Position numbers and translations under genes: made by a program
Source of the DNA: JAPLJC01 sp052326585
GTDB taxonomy: Bacteria > Desulfobacterota > Desulfobaccia > Desulfobaccales > 0-14-0-80-60-11
NCBI GenBank assembly: GCA_052326585.1
Contig: JBKQLU010000028.1
Span: 1 to 64,000 of the forward strand
DNA: 64,000 nt
Direction: 5' to 3'
The notes under the pieces: generated by a model
The model's database searches: none
What the model saw: only the letters and a program-made list of their open reading frames with translations
What the model was told of the DNA's origin: nothing
Shown: piece by piece, positions 32,581 through 41,484 of the stretch
How positions within the stretch are numbered: the first letter of the stretch is position 1
How the letters are laid out: each line of letters opens with the position of its first letter

Positions 32581-33672
32581 ATGAAAAGGTGTCCGCTCTT
32601 AGCGCTGATTGTCCTGGCCACCCTTATTCTGGCCTTCCCAGGGGTAAGCAGGGCTTGCACTTATGTCTTCCTGAAGGCCAAGGATGGCAGCATCGTCTCA
32701 GTCCGGTCCATGGAATTTTACAGCGAGCTCGGCGCCCAGTTGCAGATGATCCCCCGGGGAACGGCTTACGCCAGTGAAGCTCCCAAGGGGGCCAGGGGAT
32801 TGTCTTGGAAATCCAAGTATGGGGTGGTGGGCATCTCGGTGTTCGGCAAGAAAAACCTGCTGGCCGACGCGGCCAACGAAAAAGGCCTGTACATCTCGGC
32901 CCTGTGGTTCGATGACGTCAAGTATCCTGAGATCCAGCCGGGCGATGCCGTGATCGATACTCAGAATTTTCTCGCCTGGGTCGCCGGAAATTTCGCTTCG
33001 GTTGCTGAACTGAAGGAGGCCCTGGGCAAGGTGAAGGTCTATGGCGTCCGCATGGAGGGCTTCAACGAGGGACAAGTGGTTCCGCTACACTGGCCGGTCA
33101 CCGATGCCAGCGGCAATTCCGTCGTGCTGGAATACCTGGATGGGCAATTGAAGATCTGGGACAATCGTCAGAACGGCGTCCTGACCAATGACCCTAACCT
33201 GGGATGGCACCTGGATAATCTGCGGTTCTTCTCCAATCTCAAGGCCTTTGCCTTCCCGGTGCCCGAGCTCAAGGATGACCGCTGGTCGCTGGGCTCGGAT
33301 ATGAAAGGACTCCCCGGCGACTGGACCAATGCCAGCAGGTTTGTGAAGATTTCGGCCTTGAGGTTCTTTTCCCAACAGCCTAAAGACGCGGATGAGGCCC
33401 TCAACCTTGGCATCCACATGATCAATACGGTGGACATTCCTTATGGGCCGCAATTATGGATCATCGGCCAGACCGGGAATGTGCAATTTACGCCATGGCA
33501 TTGCTTCTTTGACCATCGCAACCTGCGCTTTTATTACCGGACTTACGAAAACCCGAATCTCCGGATGATCGACCTTAAGAGACTCGATTTTAAAGAAGGG
33601 AATCCCGTCAAGACCATCGAGATCTATGGCGGCACGCCTTACCAGGACGTGACTCAAACCTTCAAGAATTAG
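32581..33672 (+). CDS. Secreted linear amide C-N hydrolase (choloylglycine hydrolase/penicillin V acylase family)
   Basis: The product is 363 residues. The signal peptide MKRCPLLALIVLATLILAFPGVSRA ends directly before Cys26. That Cys becomes the N-terminal nucleophile of the Ntn-hydrolase fold (CTYVFLKAKDGSIVSVRSMEF). Further family blocks are GISVFGKKNLLADAANEKGLYISALWF and GNSVVLEYLDGQLKIWDN. Substrates in the family include bile-salt conjugates, penicillin V and acyl-homoserine lactones, so the substrate here is open. It is a single gene with a strong upstream AGGAG. Confidence 0.9.
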   Translation: MKRCPLLALIVLATLILAFPGVSRACTYVFLKAKDGSIVSVRSMEFYSELGAQLQMIPRGTAYASEAPKGARGLSWKSKYGVVGISVFGKKNLLADAANEKGLYISALWFDDVKYPEIQPGDAVIDTQNFLAWVAGNFASVAELKEALGKVKVYGVRMEGFNEGQVVPLHWPVTDASGNSVVLEYLDGQLKIWDNRQNGVLTNDPNLGWHLDNLRFFSNLKAFAFPVPELKDDRWSLGSDMKGLPGDWTNASRFVKISALRFFSQQPKDADEALNLGIHMINTVDIPYGPQLWIIGQTGNVQFTPWHCFFDHRNLRFYYRTYENPNLRMIDLKRLDFKEGNPVKTIEIYGGTPYQDVTQTFKN

Positions 33673-33764
33673 GTGGGCTTTTTTCTCCAATAACAGAAAC
33701 AAAACTCGAAAGGGAGCGACCCGGCTACGGGCTGGAAGCCTGTCCACTAGCGCCCGCCCCAAGG

Positions 33765-34508
33765 TCAGCCGGGGATAGTCTTACCCGGTTCGGCCCGAAG
33801 GGCCGGAGCCACGGCATAGCGCACCCGGTTGGCCTTCTCGCCGTTATGTTCCAGGACGCCCTCCTTTTGCAGCAGCTTCAGGTAGCCCCAGGCGGTCTTT
33901 TTATTGATCCGGAAGTGCTCCTCAAAATCGAGCAGCCGGAACCAGCGGCCACCGCTGCGGCTAAGAAAGTCCCACAGGGGTTCGAAGCTGAGCTTACCTT
34001 TGCCCTCCAGAGGCAGAGAGAGGCGGGACAAGGCCTGGCGCAAGGCCTCGGCGCCAATGGCCGGCGGCCCCGGGGAGGCCGACGCGGCGTCCCGGTCCCG
34101 GGGCGGGGCGGTCCAGTCATCCCTCAAGTGCTCAAAATAGTGTCCCACCTGCTCTTCGATGAGGTTCAGGAGGCGGTAGAACTGGGACAGGGTGATCTGT
34201 CCAGCCAGGCGGTTGACCAGGTAATCCTTGGCCCTTATCCGCACAAAGGAGACCCGCTCCCCGCGTCCGGCTGGCAATCGGGCGGCGTCCCGCAAGACCT
34301 CGAAGAACATGCCGGCCACCAGGGTGGTGTCCAGGCCCGAGCCCGAGGGCCTCTGATAGGCCAGCCTCTCGCCGGCCTGCAAGGCCCCGGCCTGCAGGGT
34401 GAAATCACTGAAATCGTCGGCAAAATCGGCCAACTTCCCGGGACAGGCCACGGCGACGACCTGCTCCGTCAAGACCCGCACTAACCCCAGCAAGCCCTCC
34501 CGGTCCAT
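33765..34508 (-). CDS. Winged-helix-like protein of unknown function
   Basis: The product is 247 residues from ATG 34508. The N-terminal 130 residues are helical (FADDFSDFTLQAGALQAGERLAYQRPSGSGLDTTLVAGMFFEVLRDA and INLIEEQ-type). A Pro/Ala linker (about 150-165) follows. The C-terminus resembles a winged helix (FRLLDFEEHFRINKKTAWGYLKLLQKEGVLEHNG, then KANRVRYAVA). It is plausibly a DNA-binding regulator, but I do not recognise the family. It is convergent with the amidohydrolase gene. Confidence 0.6.
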   Translation of the reverse strand: MDREGLLGLVRVLTEQVVAVACPGKLADFADDFSDFTLQAGALQAGERLAYQRPSGSGLDTTLVAGMFFEVLRDAARLPAGRGERVSFVRIRAKDYLVNRLAGQITLSQFYRLLNLIEEQVGHYFEHLRDDWTAPPRDRDAASASPGPPAIGAEALRQALSRLSLPLEGKGKLSFEPLWDFLSRSGGRWFRLLDFEEHFRINKKTAWGYLKLLQKEGVLEHNGEKANRVRYAVAPALRAEPGKTIPG

Positions 34509-34692
34509 TAGTGAGCCCTCCCTGGCTGGGCCGATTATAAGGCATAACCGCCCCAAGGGGCAAGATCGTCCTGCGCCGCTGAGGAAATATCTGCATCAGG
34601 AGGCCGGGGGGGCCCAGGTGTCCCCCCCGCTGAGCCGCCCTGGGCTCCGGCAAGTACTATCAATCCCCTATGGGGCCAATCCTGGCGGGGAT

Positions 34693-34760
34693 TGACATGG
34701 GCGCCTCCGGTACTTAACTTCGCTCCAGAAAATATCGGGAACCTCTGATACAGGTTCCCC
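34693..34760 (+). promoter_or_regulatory. Candidate promoter and palindrome upstream of the lipoprotein/reductase pair
   Basis: TTGACA (34693-34698), a 17-nt spacer and TAACTT form a modest sigma70-like promoter. About 20 nt downstream, GGGAACCT / AGGTTCCC is a perfect 8-bp inverted repeat with a 7-nt centre (positions approximate to 1-2 nt). Confidence 0.4.
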
Positions 34761-34798
34761 ATCCTTAGCTTGGCCTTTATGCCAGAGGGGGGGGTGTT

Positions 34799-35026
34799 AT
34801 GATGGCTGAGAACCAGCTCAATGCGACCTCGAAATGGCAGGGAACGGTAGCCTGGCTACTCCTACTGGGCAGCCTGTGGCTGGTGGCGGCCTGCGCCGGG
34901 GGCGGGGGTTATGGACCTGCTCCCTCCACCGGAGGCATTTATCCTCCTGCCCAGGCGTTTAATTACTCCAACACAGATAATTATCTGCACGGCGCCCACT
35001 CGGATTATTCGCCGGACCTTCCGTGA
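34799..35026 (+). CDS. Small lipoprotein coupled to the reductase gene
   Basis: The product is 75 residues, starting with ATG ATG after a GAGGGGGGGG ribosome-binding site. A hydrophobic helix (VAWLLLLGSLWLVAAC) ends in a lipobox (VAAC). The mature part is short and Gly/Pro/Tyr-rich (AGGGGYGPAPSTGGIYPPAQAF, then DNYLHGAHSDYS). The TGA overlaps the GTG of the next gene by 4 nt, which implies coupled translation and a role connected to the membrane reductase. I do not recognise the family. Confidence 0.7.
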   Translation: MMAENQLNATSKWQGTVAWLLLLGSLWLVAACAGGGGYGPAPSTGGIYPPAQAFNYSNTDNYLHGAHSDYSPDLP

Positions 35027-36345
35027 ACCCCGCCCGCTCCCGGATCGTCCTCTATCTGGCCGTTCTCCTGTCGCCTTTACTGGTGGTGGCAGCCTGCCAC
35101 CTGAAGACCGAAGACGTATTCTTTTATAATCTGGGCCGCTGCTTTGCCCAACTGGCCTTTGCCATTTTCGTCATGCAGGTGGTCCTGGCCGCCCGCCTCC
35201 ATTGGGTGGAGGCGCCCTTCGGCCTCAATCTCACCTTCCCGTTCCACCGCCGCATGGGGGCCGTGGCCGCTATCCTCCTGATCCTGCATCCCCCGTTAAT
35301 GGCCCTGGGCGGCGGGGGCTGGCATTTGCTCTATGGACTCGACGTCAAGTGGTATATTCTGATTGCCAAGCTGGCGCTCCTGCTGCTGCTCATCAATGTT
35401 GGCCTGAGCCTCTGGCGGGCGCGGCTGGGGATCAAATATGAAGAATGGCGCCTGGCCCACGATATTATTGGCCCCCTGGTCGTTGTCCTGGTTTTCGTGC
35501 ACAGCTGGAACGCCAGTGAAGACCTCAAGGTGCGGCCCATGCAGGTCCTGTGGCTGGTCTTCCTGGCGCTGGCCCTCCTGCTTTTCGGCTATCACCGCCT
35601 GGTCAGGCCGCGGCTGCTCCGGCGCCATCTTTACCGGGTCCAGGAGGTCCGCGAGGAGTGTCCCAGGGTCTGGACCATCAAATTCGCCCCCCCTACCGGG
35701 GAGAGGCGGTTCGATTTCCTGCCGGGCCAGTTCCAATTCGTCACCCTGTTCCGGGGCCGGGGGCTGCCGGTGGAGGAGCACCATTTCACCATCTCTTCCA
35801 GCCCCAGCGAACCCGGCTACCATGCTTCCACCATCAAGGAGTCGGGGGATTTCACCAGTAGCATCGGCCAGGCCAGGGTTGGCGACACCGCGGCCATTCA
35901 CGCCCCCTTCGGGCGCTTCTCTTACGTCCTCTATCCCCAAACGCGGGATCTGGTCTTCATTGCCGGGGGCATCGGCATCACCCCATTGATGAGCAACCTG
36001 CGCCACATGCGGGATACCCAGGCGGAGAGGCGGGTCTTGCTGCTTTACTCCAACAAGACCGAGAGCGACATCGTCTTTCGGGAGGAACTGGCCCGGATGG
36101 AGGAGGAGGTGGGGAGAGGCCCCGAACTTCAGGTAGTACACGTCCTGAGCCGGCCCGGAGAGGCCTGGCCCGGCGAAAAAGGCCATCTGGACCGGGAAAA
36201 GCTGGCCCGCCTCTGCGGCGCGCGCCTGGGGACGGCCTCCTTCTTTCTCTGCTGTCCGCCGGCGCTGATCCACAGCCTAATGCCGATCTTGCGGGATCTG
36301 GCAGTGGCTGACTCCCGCATCCATTGTGAATATTTTTCCCTGTAA
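35023..36345 (+). CDS. Ferric reductase-like transmembrane protein fused to FAD/NAD(P)H reductase
   Basis: The product is 440 residues with a GTG start. Residues 1-205 contain six or so TM helices with His residues suited to heme binding (FHRRMGAVAAILLILHPPLMAL, VHSWN). The FAD domain has LPGQFQFVTL and HHFTISSSPSEP. The nucleotide domain has FIAGGIGITPLMSNLRHM and ends CCPPALIHSLMPILRDL. This is the ferric-reductase/NADPH-oxidase (FRE) layout, moving electrons from NAD(P)H across the membrane to an unknown acceptor. It is preceded by an overlapping lipoprotein gene. Confidence 0.92.
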   Translation: MNPARSRIVLYLAVLLSPLLVVAACHLKTEDVFFYNLGRCFAQLAFAIFVMQVVLAARLHWVEAPFGLNLTFPFHRRMGAVAAILLILHPPLMALGGGGWHLLYGLDVKWYILIAKLALLLLLINVGLSLWRARLGIKYEEWRLAHDIIGPLVVVLVFVHSWNASEDLKVRPMQVLWLVFLALALLLFGYHRLVRPRLLRRHLYRVQEVREECPRVWTIKFAPPTGERRFDFLPGQFQFVTLFRGRGLPVEEHHFTISSSPSEPGYHASTIKESGDFTSSIGQARVGDTAAIHAPFGRFSYVLYPQTRDLVFIAGGIGITPLMSNLRHMRDTQAERRVLLLYSNKTESDIVFREELARMEEEVGRGPELQVVHVLSRPGEAWPGEKGHLDREKLARLCGARLGTASFFLCCPPALIHSLMPILRDLAVADSRIHCEYFSL

Positions 36346-36360
36346 CTGAGGCCGTGAGCT

Positions 36361-36453
36361 ATGGAATTTAAGATGCTGAACCGGGTGACCGCCCTGATAG
36401 TTGTCATCTGCCTGGCGGCGGCGGTGGCCTTGGCGGTTCTACGGTCAGTGTGA
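36361..36453 (+). CDS. Possible 30-residue single-TM protein
   Basis: ATG 36361 to TGA 36453 encodes MEFKMLNRVT followed by a hydrophobic helix (ALIVVICLAAAVALAVL) and a short basic end. It starts 15 nt after the reductase gene, so it could be a small subunit or stabiliser of that complex. The ribosome-binding site is weak (TGAGG). There is no family evidence. Confidence 0.4.
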   Translation: MEFKMLNRVTALIVVICLAAAVALAVLRSV

Positions 36454-36474
36454 CCTCCAGACAAGCTCCCACCT

Positions 36475-38577
36475 TTATTGCGGTCCCTCGTCTCCGGCGG
36501 CAATCCGGGCCAGCTCCCCCTCCAGCTCTTGGGCCTCCTGGATCCCCGGCAAGCAGGTGAAATGGTGGCAGAGATAGGCCACCGGGGCCCCGTCGAGAGA
36601 ACTGTAAGGGCCGGCCGCGGGCGCCACCGCCTCCAGGGCGGCGGCGTCTGCCGGGTTTTTCAGGAGCAGGCGCCGCTCCGGGAGAAAGAACCGGTAAGCG
36701 GCCTTGAGCATCCCTTCAATGGCCGGGTCCCCGCGGGCGCCCACCAGGGTCAGGTCCAGCGGCGGGTTGAGATCCAGGATTTGCACGGAGAGCAGGTGGG
36801 CAAAGCCCCAGGGGGTCTCCCGGGCCTGACCCTGGAGGACCCGGAGGATGTTTAGGGCCCGCTCCCGGTAGCGGTCTTCGCCGGTAAGACGGTGCAGCTT
36901 GAGGCAAACCCTGGCGGCCATGGAACTGCCGGAAGGCAGGGTCTGGTCATAAATGCTCCTGGCGCGCAACAACGGCGCCTCCTGATCGCGAGCCACCAGG
37001 AAATAGACCCCGGAATCCGGGTCCAGGAAGAACTCATCCAGCAGATCCATCAGATGCCGGACGGCCGCCAGCCAGGACGGGTCAAAGTCGGCTTCGTAAA
37101 GCTCCAGCAGACCGTAAGCCAGGTGGGCGTAATCCTCGGAAAAACCGGGGACGCTCACCCGGCCCTGCCGCCAGCTCCGCTGGAGCCGCCCTTCCCTGAA
37201 AAGCTCAGACAATAAGAAGCGGCCCGCCCGGGCCGCGGCCTCGTAGTAGCGCGGTTCCTCCAAAACCTGGAATCCCTGGGCCAGGGCCGCCAGCATCAGA
37301 CCGTTCCAGGAGGTCACGATCTTGTCATCCCGCTGCGGCGGCACCCTTTTCACCCGGGCCTGGCGCAAGGCCTCCAGGGCGGCGTTGAGGTGTTGTTCGA
37401 CTTCCAGGCGAGAAAGGGAGAAGGCCGCGGCCAACTGCTCCCGGGAGCGGGGCCGGGTCAGGACGTTAGTCCCCTCAAAATTACCGGCCGCGGTCACCCC
37501 CAGGGCTGCGATCGCCAGGGATGCCTGGTCCGCTCCCAGGTCAGATCCCACCACCGCGGCCACCTCCTGGAGACTCCAGACGTAGTACTTGCCTTCCACC
37601 CCTTCGCTGTCGGCATCCCAGGCGGCATAGAAACCCCCGTCCGCAGCCTCCAGGTCGCGGAGGGCGAAATCCAGGGTCTCGGCTGCGATCCGCCGGCTCA
37701 GAGGGCTGCCGCTGAGCTGAAAGTGCGCCAGGTAAAGGGGGACCAGCAGGGCATTGTCGTAAAGCATCTTTTCAAAGTGGGGCACCACCCAGCCGGCGTC
37801 CACGGCGTAGCGATGAAAGCCGCCCCCCAACTGATCGTAGATGCCGCCCCGGGCCATCTTCTCCAGGGTAAAGCCCAGCTTCTCCTGCGCCCCGGGGTCC
37901 CGGGAAAGGTGGTAATAGTACAGAATAAGGCCCAACTCCAGGGCCCGGGGAAACTTGGGGGCCCCTCCCAGACCGCCGTGGACCGAATCGTACTCCTTAA
38001 GCAAGCGTCCCACCGCCTGGTCCGCCACTTCCCGGGAGGGTTCGGCCGTTGCCGTGGGAAGTTCTCCCAGGGTTTGCAGGTGGCCGATGACCCGGCGGGC
38101 CAGTTCCTGGATCTGGTCCTGGTTCTTGCGGTAAGACTGGCTTAGGGCCAGGAGCAGCCGGGGAAACCCCGGCAGGCCGCCCCGGTCTGACGGGGGAAAA
38201 TAGGTGCCGCCATAAAAAGGCTTCAGGTCCGGGGTGAGAAAGACGCTCAGGGGCCAACCACCCCGGCCGGTGAGGGCGGTGACCACGTTCATGTAAGTCT
38301 CGTCCAGGTCGGGGCGCTCTTCCCGATCCACCTTGACGGCCACAAAGTGTTCGTTCAAGACCGCGGCAATGGCCTGGTCTTCGAAACATTCGTGGGCCAT
38401 GACGTGGCACCAGTGGCAAGTGGAATAGCCGATGCTCAGGAAGATGGGCTTATCCTCCCGGCGAGCCTTTTCCAGGGCCTCGGGACCCCAGGGGTGCCAA
38501 TCCACCGGGTTATGGGCGTGCTGCTGCAGATAAGGGCTGGCGCTCTCAAGCAAACGGTTGGCGCGTGGTTCTGTCAT
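36475..38577 (-). CDS. YyaL/spermatogenesis-associated protein 20-type thioredoxin-fold protein (DUF255)
   Basis: The product is 700 residues from ATG 38577. The N-terminal DUF255 thioredoxin-like domain has YLQQHAHNPVDWHPWG, then SIGYSTCHWCHVMAHECF (CxxC as CHWC), then VKVDREERPDLDETYM. The remainder is an (alpha/alpha)6 glycosidase-like toroid (GGIYDQLGGGFHRYAVD, WVVPHFEKMLYDNALL). Function is uncertain across the family, although it is widespread. Length is normal. It is a single gene on the minus strand. Confidence 0.93.
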   Translation of the reverse strand: MTEPRANRLLESASPYLQQHAHNPVDWHPWGPEALEKARREDKPIFLSIGYSTCHWCHVMAHECFEDQAIAAVLNEHFVAVKVDREERPDLDETYMNVVTALTGRGGWPLSVFLTPDLKPFYGGTYFPPSDRGGLPGFPRLLLALSQSYRKNQDQIQELARRVIGHLQTLGELPTATAEPSREVADQAVGRLLKEYDSVHGGLGGAPKFPRALELGLILYYYHLSRDPGAQEKLGFTLEKMARGGIYDQLGGGFHRYAVDAGWVVPHFEKMLYDNALLVPLYLAHFQLSGSPLSRRIAAETLDFALRDLEAADGGFYAAWDADSEGVEGKYYVWSLQEVAAVVGSDLGADQASLAIAALGVTAAGNFEGTNVLTRPRSREQLAAAFSLSRLEVEQHLNAALEALRQARVKRVPPQRDDKIVTSWNGLMLAALAQGFQVLEEPRYYEAAARAGRFLLSELFREGRLQRSWRQGRVSVPGFSEDYAHLAYGLLELYEADFDPSWLAAVRHLMDLLDEFFLDPDSGVYFLVARDQEAPLLRARSIYDQTLPSGSSMAARVCLKLHRLTGEDRYRERALNILRVLQGQARETPWGFAHLLSVQILDLNPPLDLTLVGARGDPAIEGMLKAAYRFFLPERRLLLKNPADAAALEAVAPAAGPYSSLDGAPVAYLCHHFTCLPGIQEAQELEGELARIAAGDEGPQ

Positions 38578-38786
38578 GAGGGGATTCCTTGCCCAAAAGT
38601 CCAAAAATAGTCCAGATAAGCGCGGCGTCTGGCGCCCCGCTCCCGGGGCTCAAACCAGAATCTCCAGTTAACTTAATCACCGCGGCGCCGGTGGGCAAGT
38701 CGGAATCACGGGGCCAGGGAGGCCCGTGAGCATTTATCTTGAATAATTTCACCCGAGTGAAGCTGAACCAACCTAATCCAGCGTCG

Positions 38787-39782
38787 TTATAGACGGGTCA
38801 GGTCGCCGAACTCTTCCTGGGCGCTGAGGCGGGTGATTTCTGCCAGAAGACCTTTAAGCTCCGGTCCATCGCGAAATTTGATTTCCAGATGGAAATCGGG
38901 GCCCTCAAAGACGGCGGGCGGCTGCAGGCGGACCCGGGGGTGGCCTTCGAGGCCCAGGCGGCCCAAGGCCTCCTGAAAGGCGGCGCGCGCCGCGTGCAGG
39001 CGGGGGCTGACCCAGCCCCGCAGGAGCCGCCGCACTGCCTCGGCCCGTTCCAGCGGGGTAAGGGCCTGGTCATCCAGGGGTTGCCGTAGTCGCTCCCGGG
39101 ACAGGATCGCCCCGGGTGAGGTGTCCTCCCGCCGGGCCAGAAGCTCCACATCCTCGAGGAACTGCTCCTGCTTACTCTGGCTAAAGGGCAGACCGGCCAA
39201 AAAGGATAAGACCGCGGCCCGGTCCGCCCCCGGCCACTGAGACAGCGAGGCCGCGGCCGTCAGGGCCAGGCGGCCCCGGGCGCACAACTCCTGGAAAGGC
39301 GCCTCCAGGGCACTAACCTGAAAGAGCCGCTCCAGATGAGCCTTCGAGGCCGGCAATCCCAGGTAAGGGAGAAATTTCCCCGCCACCGTGGATTGGTCCC
39401 AATGGTCCAGGAGCCGCCGCGCCAGGGTAGCCTGCTCCCAGAGGTTGAACCCCCGGGTGAAGGCGTTGTCGTAAAGCCCGATCAGCAGGCAGTGGGATTC
39501 CGGAGTCGAGGCGGCGAGGACCCGGGCTGGCAGTCTCTCCCAACCGCTTGGGTCTTTTTTGGCTAGCCGGGCCGCGGCTTTCAGGCGTTTCAGGCCGGCC
39601 ACCACCTGCCAGCGGCCATCGGCGCGGGTCCGCAGCCAGGGCGGGGCCAGCAGGCCCACCTCCTCCATGGAGGCCAGGAGCCTGGTCAAATCGGAGCCGT
39701 CCGGGACCACGAAGGTATGGTCCTCCAGGTCCACTGCGGCCAGGAGGATTTCCTGGCAGGGGATCGGTACAGCCATAGTCAT
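38787..39782 (-). CDS. ParB/Srx-fold-like protein, orphan
   Basis: The product is 331 residues. The first 85 residues resemble a ParB N-terminal (ParB/Srx, CTP-binding) domain: TRLLASMEEVGLLAPPWLRTRADGRWQVVAGLKRLKAA, where classical ParB has a GERR box and this protein has AGLKRLKAA. The central part is helical (residues 100-250), comparable to the ParB HTH region but without a clear motif. No parA is adjacent. The closest ParA is about 19 kb away. Family assignment is by pattern only, and it is probably a specialised ParB-like regulator. Confidence 0.6.
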   Translation of the reverse strand: MTMAVPIPCQEILLAAVDLEDHTFVVPDGSDLTRLLASMEEVGLLAPPWLRTRADGRWQVVAGLKRLKAAARLAKKDPSGWERLPARVLAASTPESHCLLIGLYDNAFTRGFNLWEQATLARRLLDHWDQSTVAGKFLPYLGLPASKAHLERLFQVSALEAPFQELCARGRLALTAAASLSQWPGADRAAVLSFLAGLPFSQSKQEQFLEDVELLARREDTSPGAILSRERLRQPLDDQALTPLERAEAVRRLLRGWVSPRLHAARAAFQEALGRLGLEGHPRVRLQPPAVFEGPDFHLEIKFRDGPELKGLLAEITRLSAQEEFGDLTRL

Positions 39783-39875
39783 TCCCGGGGATGAGGCGTT
39801 TGTTGGGCCGATGGCCGGAAGGAATCATAACACAGGGTGAGGTGAGCCGTAACTATTTTCCGCGGCGGGTAGGGG

Positions 39876-39899
39876 TGCTGCGCTTGGCTCAGAATGACA
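39876..39899. repeat. Half copy of the GAGCGAAGCG REP-like element
   Basis: GCTGCGCTTGGCTCAGAATGACA matches the right arm of the 24237-24306 repeat (a TTCGCTCAGAATGACA-type end). No left arm is visible nearby. Confidence 0.5.
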
Positions 39900-40074
39900 T
39901 TTTTGAACATACCGGGGATGGGCAATAGCTTCTATTTTGGGCTCGTTGCCGGGGGCAGCAGGGACGAATAGGGGTTACGGACCGGGCCTCCCTGATCAAC
40001 TCAGCCGCCCCCCGCCCCTGCCATTGCCGCACAAGGGACGGGGAGCGGCGAGGTCCGCCGCAGGCAGGAGACGG

Positions 40075-40779
40075 TTACTCCTCGGGATAATAGGGCCCAT
40101 TGGCCATGGGCGGCGGGGCCGGCATCTCCCGGGCTCCCTGAGGGTCCACCGCAGTCCAGGTGTTGCTGTAAGCCGAGGCGGGGGCGGCGCCCGGCGCCGG
40201 GGCTCCGTAGCCATAGGCAGGCGGGGCCGCGGCCACGCCGGGATTCTGTGGAGGCGGCCCCTGGCCGTAGTAAGATCCCGGCGGCGGCGCGGCGCTCTCC
40301 TGGGGTCCCTGAGGGGCCCCCGGGTTGCCGCGGTTGTCACCATAAGCCTGATCGGGGCCGGGGCCAGGGGCCGGGGGCCCATAACCATAACCCGGATCGG
40401 GGCCGTTACCCGGCGCCGGAGGCCCGTAGCCATAAGCGGGCGGGCCCGCCTCGCCGGGACCTGGCTGGGGCGGATAATTATAGCCCTGTGGCCCGCCAGG
40501 TTGCGGCTGCCCGGGCTGCGGCCCGGGTGGCTGCCCCGGCTGTGGCTGGTTGGCTTGCCGCTGCTGCAACGCATAGCCGCCCGCGGCCCCCAGGGCCGTG
40601 CCGGCCAGGCCGCCAATGAGGGCTCCCTGCCAGGGGTTGTGATGGTCGATGGCCGCTCCGGCGATGGCGCCCGCCCCGCCGCCCACGAGTGCGCCGGTAC
40701 CCAGGTAAGGACTGGAGGCGCAGCCGGTAATCAAGCTAAGCGCTGTAAAGGTCACAATCAGGCCGGTCCGCGCCTTCAT
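40075..40779 (-). CDS. Glycine-zipper lipoprotein with Pro/Gly/Tyr-rich tail (paralogue 1)
   Basis: The product is 234 residues from ATG 40779, after GGGGAGGA. The lipoprotein signal is MKARTGLIVTFTALSLITGC. A glycine-zipper segment (TGALVGGGAGAIAGAAIDH, then WQGALIGGLAGTALGAAGG) matches proteins that insert or pack in the outer membrane. The C-terminal 150 residues are repeats of PPAPGNGPDPGYGYGPP-type, low complexity. It lies directly after a shorter paralogue. Confidence 0.8.
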   Translation of the reverse strand: MKARTGLIVTFTALSLITGCASSPYLGTGALVGGGAGAIAGAAIDHHNPWQGALIGGLAGTALGAAGGYALQQRQANQPQPGQPPGPQPGQPQPGGPQGYNYPPQPGPGEAGPPAYGYGPPAPGNGPDPGYGYGPPAPGPGPDQAYGDNRGNPGAPQGPQESAAPPPGSYYGQGPPPQNPGVAAAPPAYGYGAPAPGAAPASAYSNTWTAVDPQGAREMPAPPPMANGPYYPEE

Positions 40780-40808
40780 ATCCAGTCCTCCCCGGCTCCC
40801 GCCGGCAA

Positions 40809-41246
40809 TCAATAGCCCTGAGGGGGCGTTGCGTAGCTATACCCCGGTTGCGGAGGCCCATAGCCAGCTGGAGGCGGCCCCTGCGGCGGTCCCTGATAAT
40901 AAGCCGGAGGCGGCCCCTGCTGGTAAGCCTGGGGCGGCGGCGCCTGATAAGTGGGCTGGGCAGGGGCGATGGAGCGCCCATAGGCTTCCCCGCCCACGCC
41001 ACCCACGGCGGTCCCTAACAAACCGCCGATGGCGGCGCCCTTCCAGGGATTGCCGGGACTGGCGGCGATCCCCAGAGCCGCACCCGCAGCGGCTCCTAAA
41101 CCCGCACCGGTAAGCATGTAGGGATCCTGCTGGGCCATATTGGTGCCCGCACAACCCCCCAGAAGACTCACGAGCACCACCGCCACCAGGAGATGGGAGG
41201 CCCGAACCCTGACAATAAATCTCAAAAAGAGCCGTAATTTATCCAC
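40809..41246 (-). CDS. Glycine-zipper lipoprotein (paralogue 2)
   Basis: The product is 145 residues from a GTG start after GGGGAGGATC. The signal helix ends in LLGGC (lipobox). The glycine zipper is TGAGLGAAAGAALGIAA and WKGAAIGGLLGTAVGGVGG, and the tail is Pro/Tyr/Gln-rich. The same order as its neighbour (lipobox, ...NPWxGAxIGGLxGTAxG..., Pro tail) shows a tandem duplication. It is 29 nt upstream of paralogue 1, so they form an operon. Confidence 0.82.
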   Translation of the reverse strand: MDKLRLFLRFIVRVRASHLLVAVVLVSLLGGCAGTNMAQQDPYMLTGAGLGAAAGAALGIAASPGNPWKGAAIGGLLGTAVGGVGGEAYGRSIAPAQPTYQAPPPQAYQQGPPPAYYQGPPQGPPPAGYGPPQPGYSYATPPQGY

Positions 41247-41353
41247 AACCCGATCCTCCCCATAAAGGTTGATTCTCTTTACCTGACATTTAGACCGGGA
41301 ACAAGAAAAAAAAGTTAAGGGATTTTAGAAAATCGATTAAAGAAATTTTTTCA

Positions 41354-41395
41354 AAAGGCCAACCCCGCGCTAGGCGGGGACGGAAGGCCCATGGC
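41354..41395 (+). promoter_or_regulatory. Partial GEMM-like aptamer (5' half only)
   Basis: GGCCAACCCCGC, GCTAG, GCGGGGACGGAAGGCCCATGG reproduces the P1b hairpin and GACGGAA core of the aptamer at 41485. There is no matching 3' half (GCCGGGTTGCC-type). It looks like a degenerate tandem copy about 130 nt upstream of the complete one. Confidence 0.45.
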
Positions 41396-41444
41396 AGATC
41401 TTTTATAATGAGCTAAATTTGTTTAAACAATTCATCAAAATAGC

Positions 41445-41473
41445 TTGACATATTTTGACGTCAAGCCTATAAA
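41445..41473 (+). promoter_or_regulatory. Strong sigma70-type promoter of the PEP-CTERM transcript
   Basis: TTGACA (41445-41450), a 17-nt spacer and TATAAA (41468-41473). The predicted start near 41480 places the riboswitch aptamer at the very 5' end of the mRNA. The spacer carries a GACGTC, and CTTGAC/GTCAAG (41444-41449 / 41459-41464) form an inverted repeat across the -35. Confidence 0.75.
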
Positions 41474-41484
41474 TGGCCCCAAGA

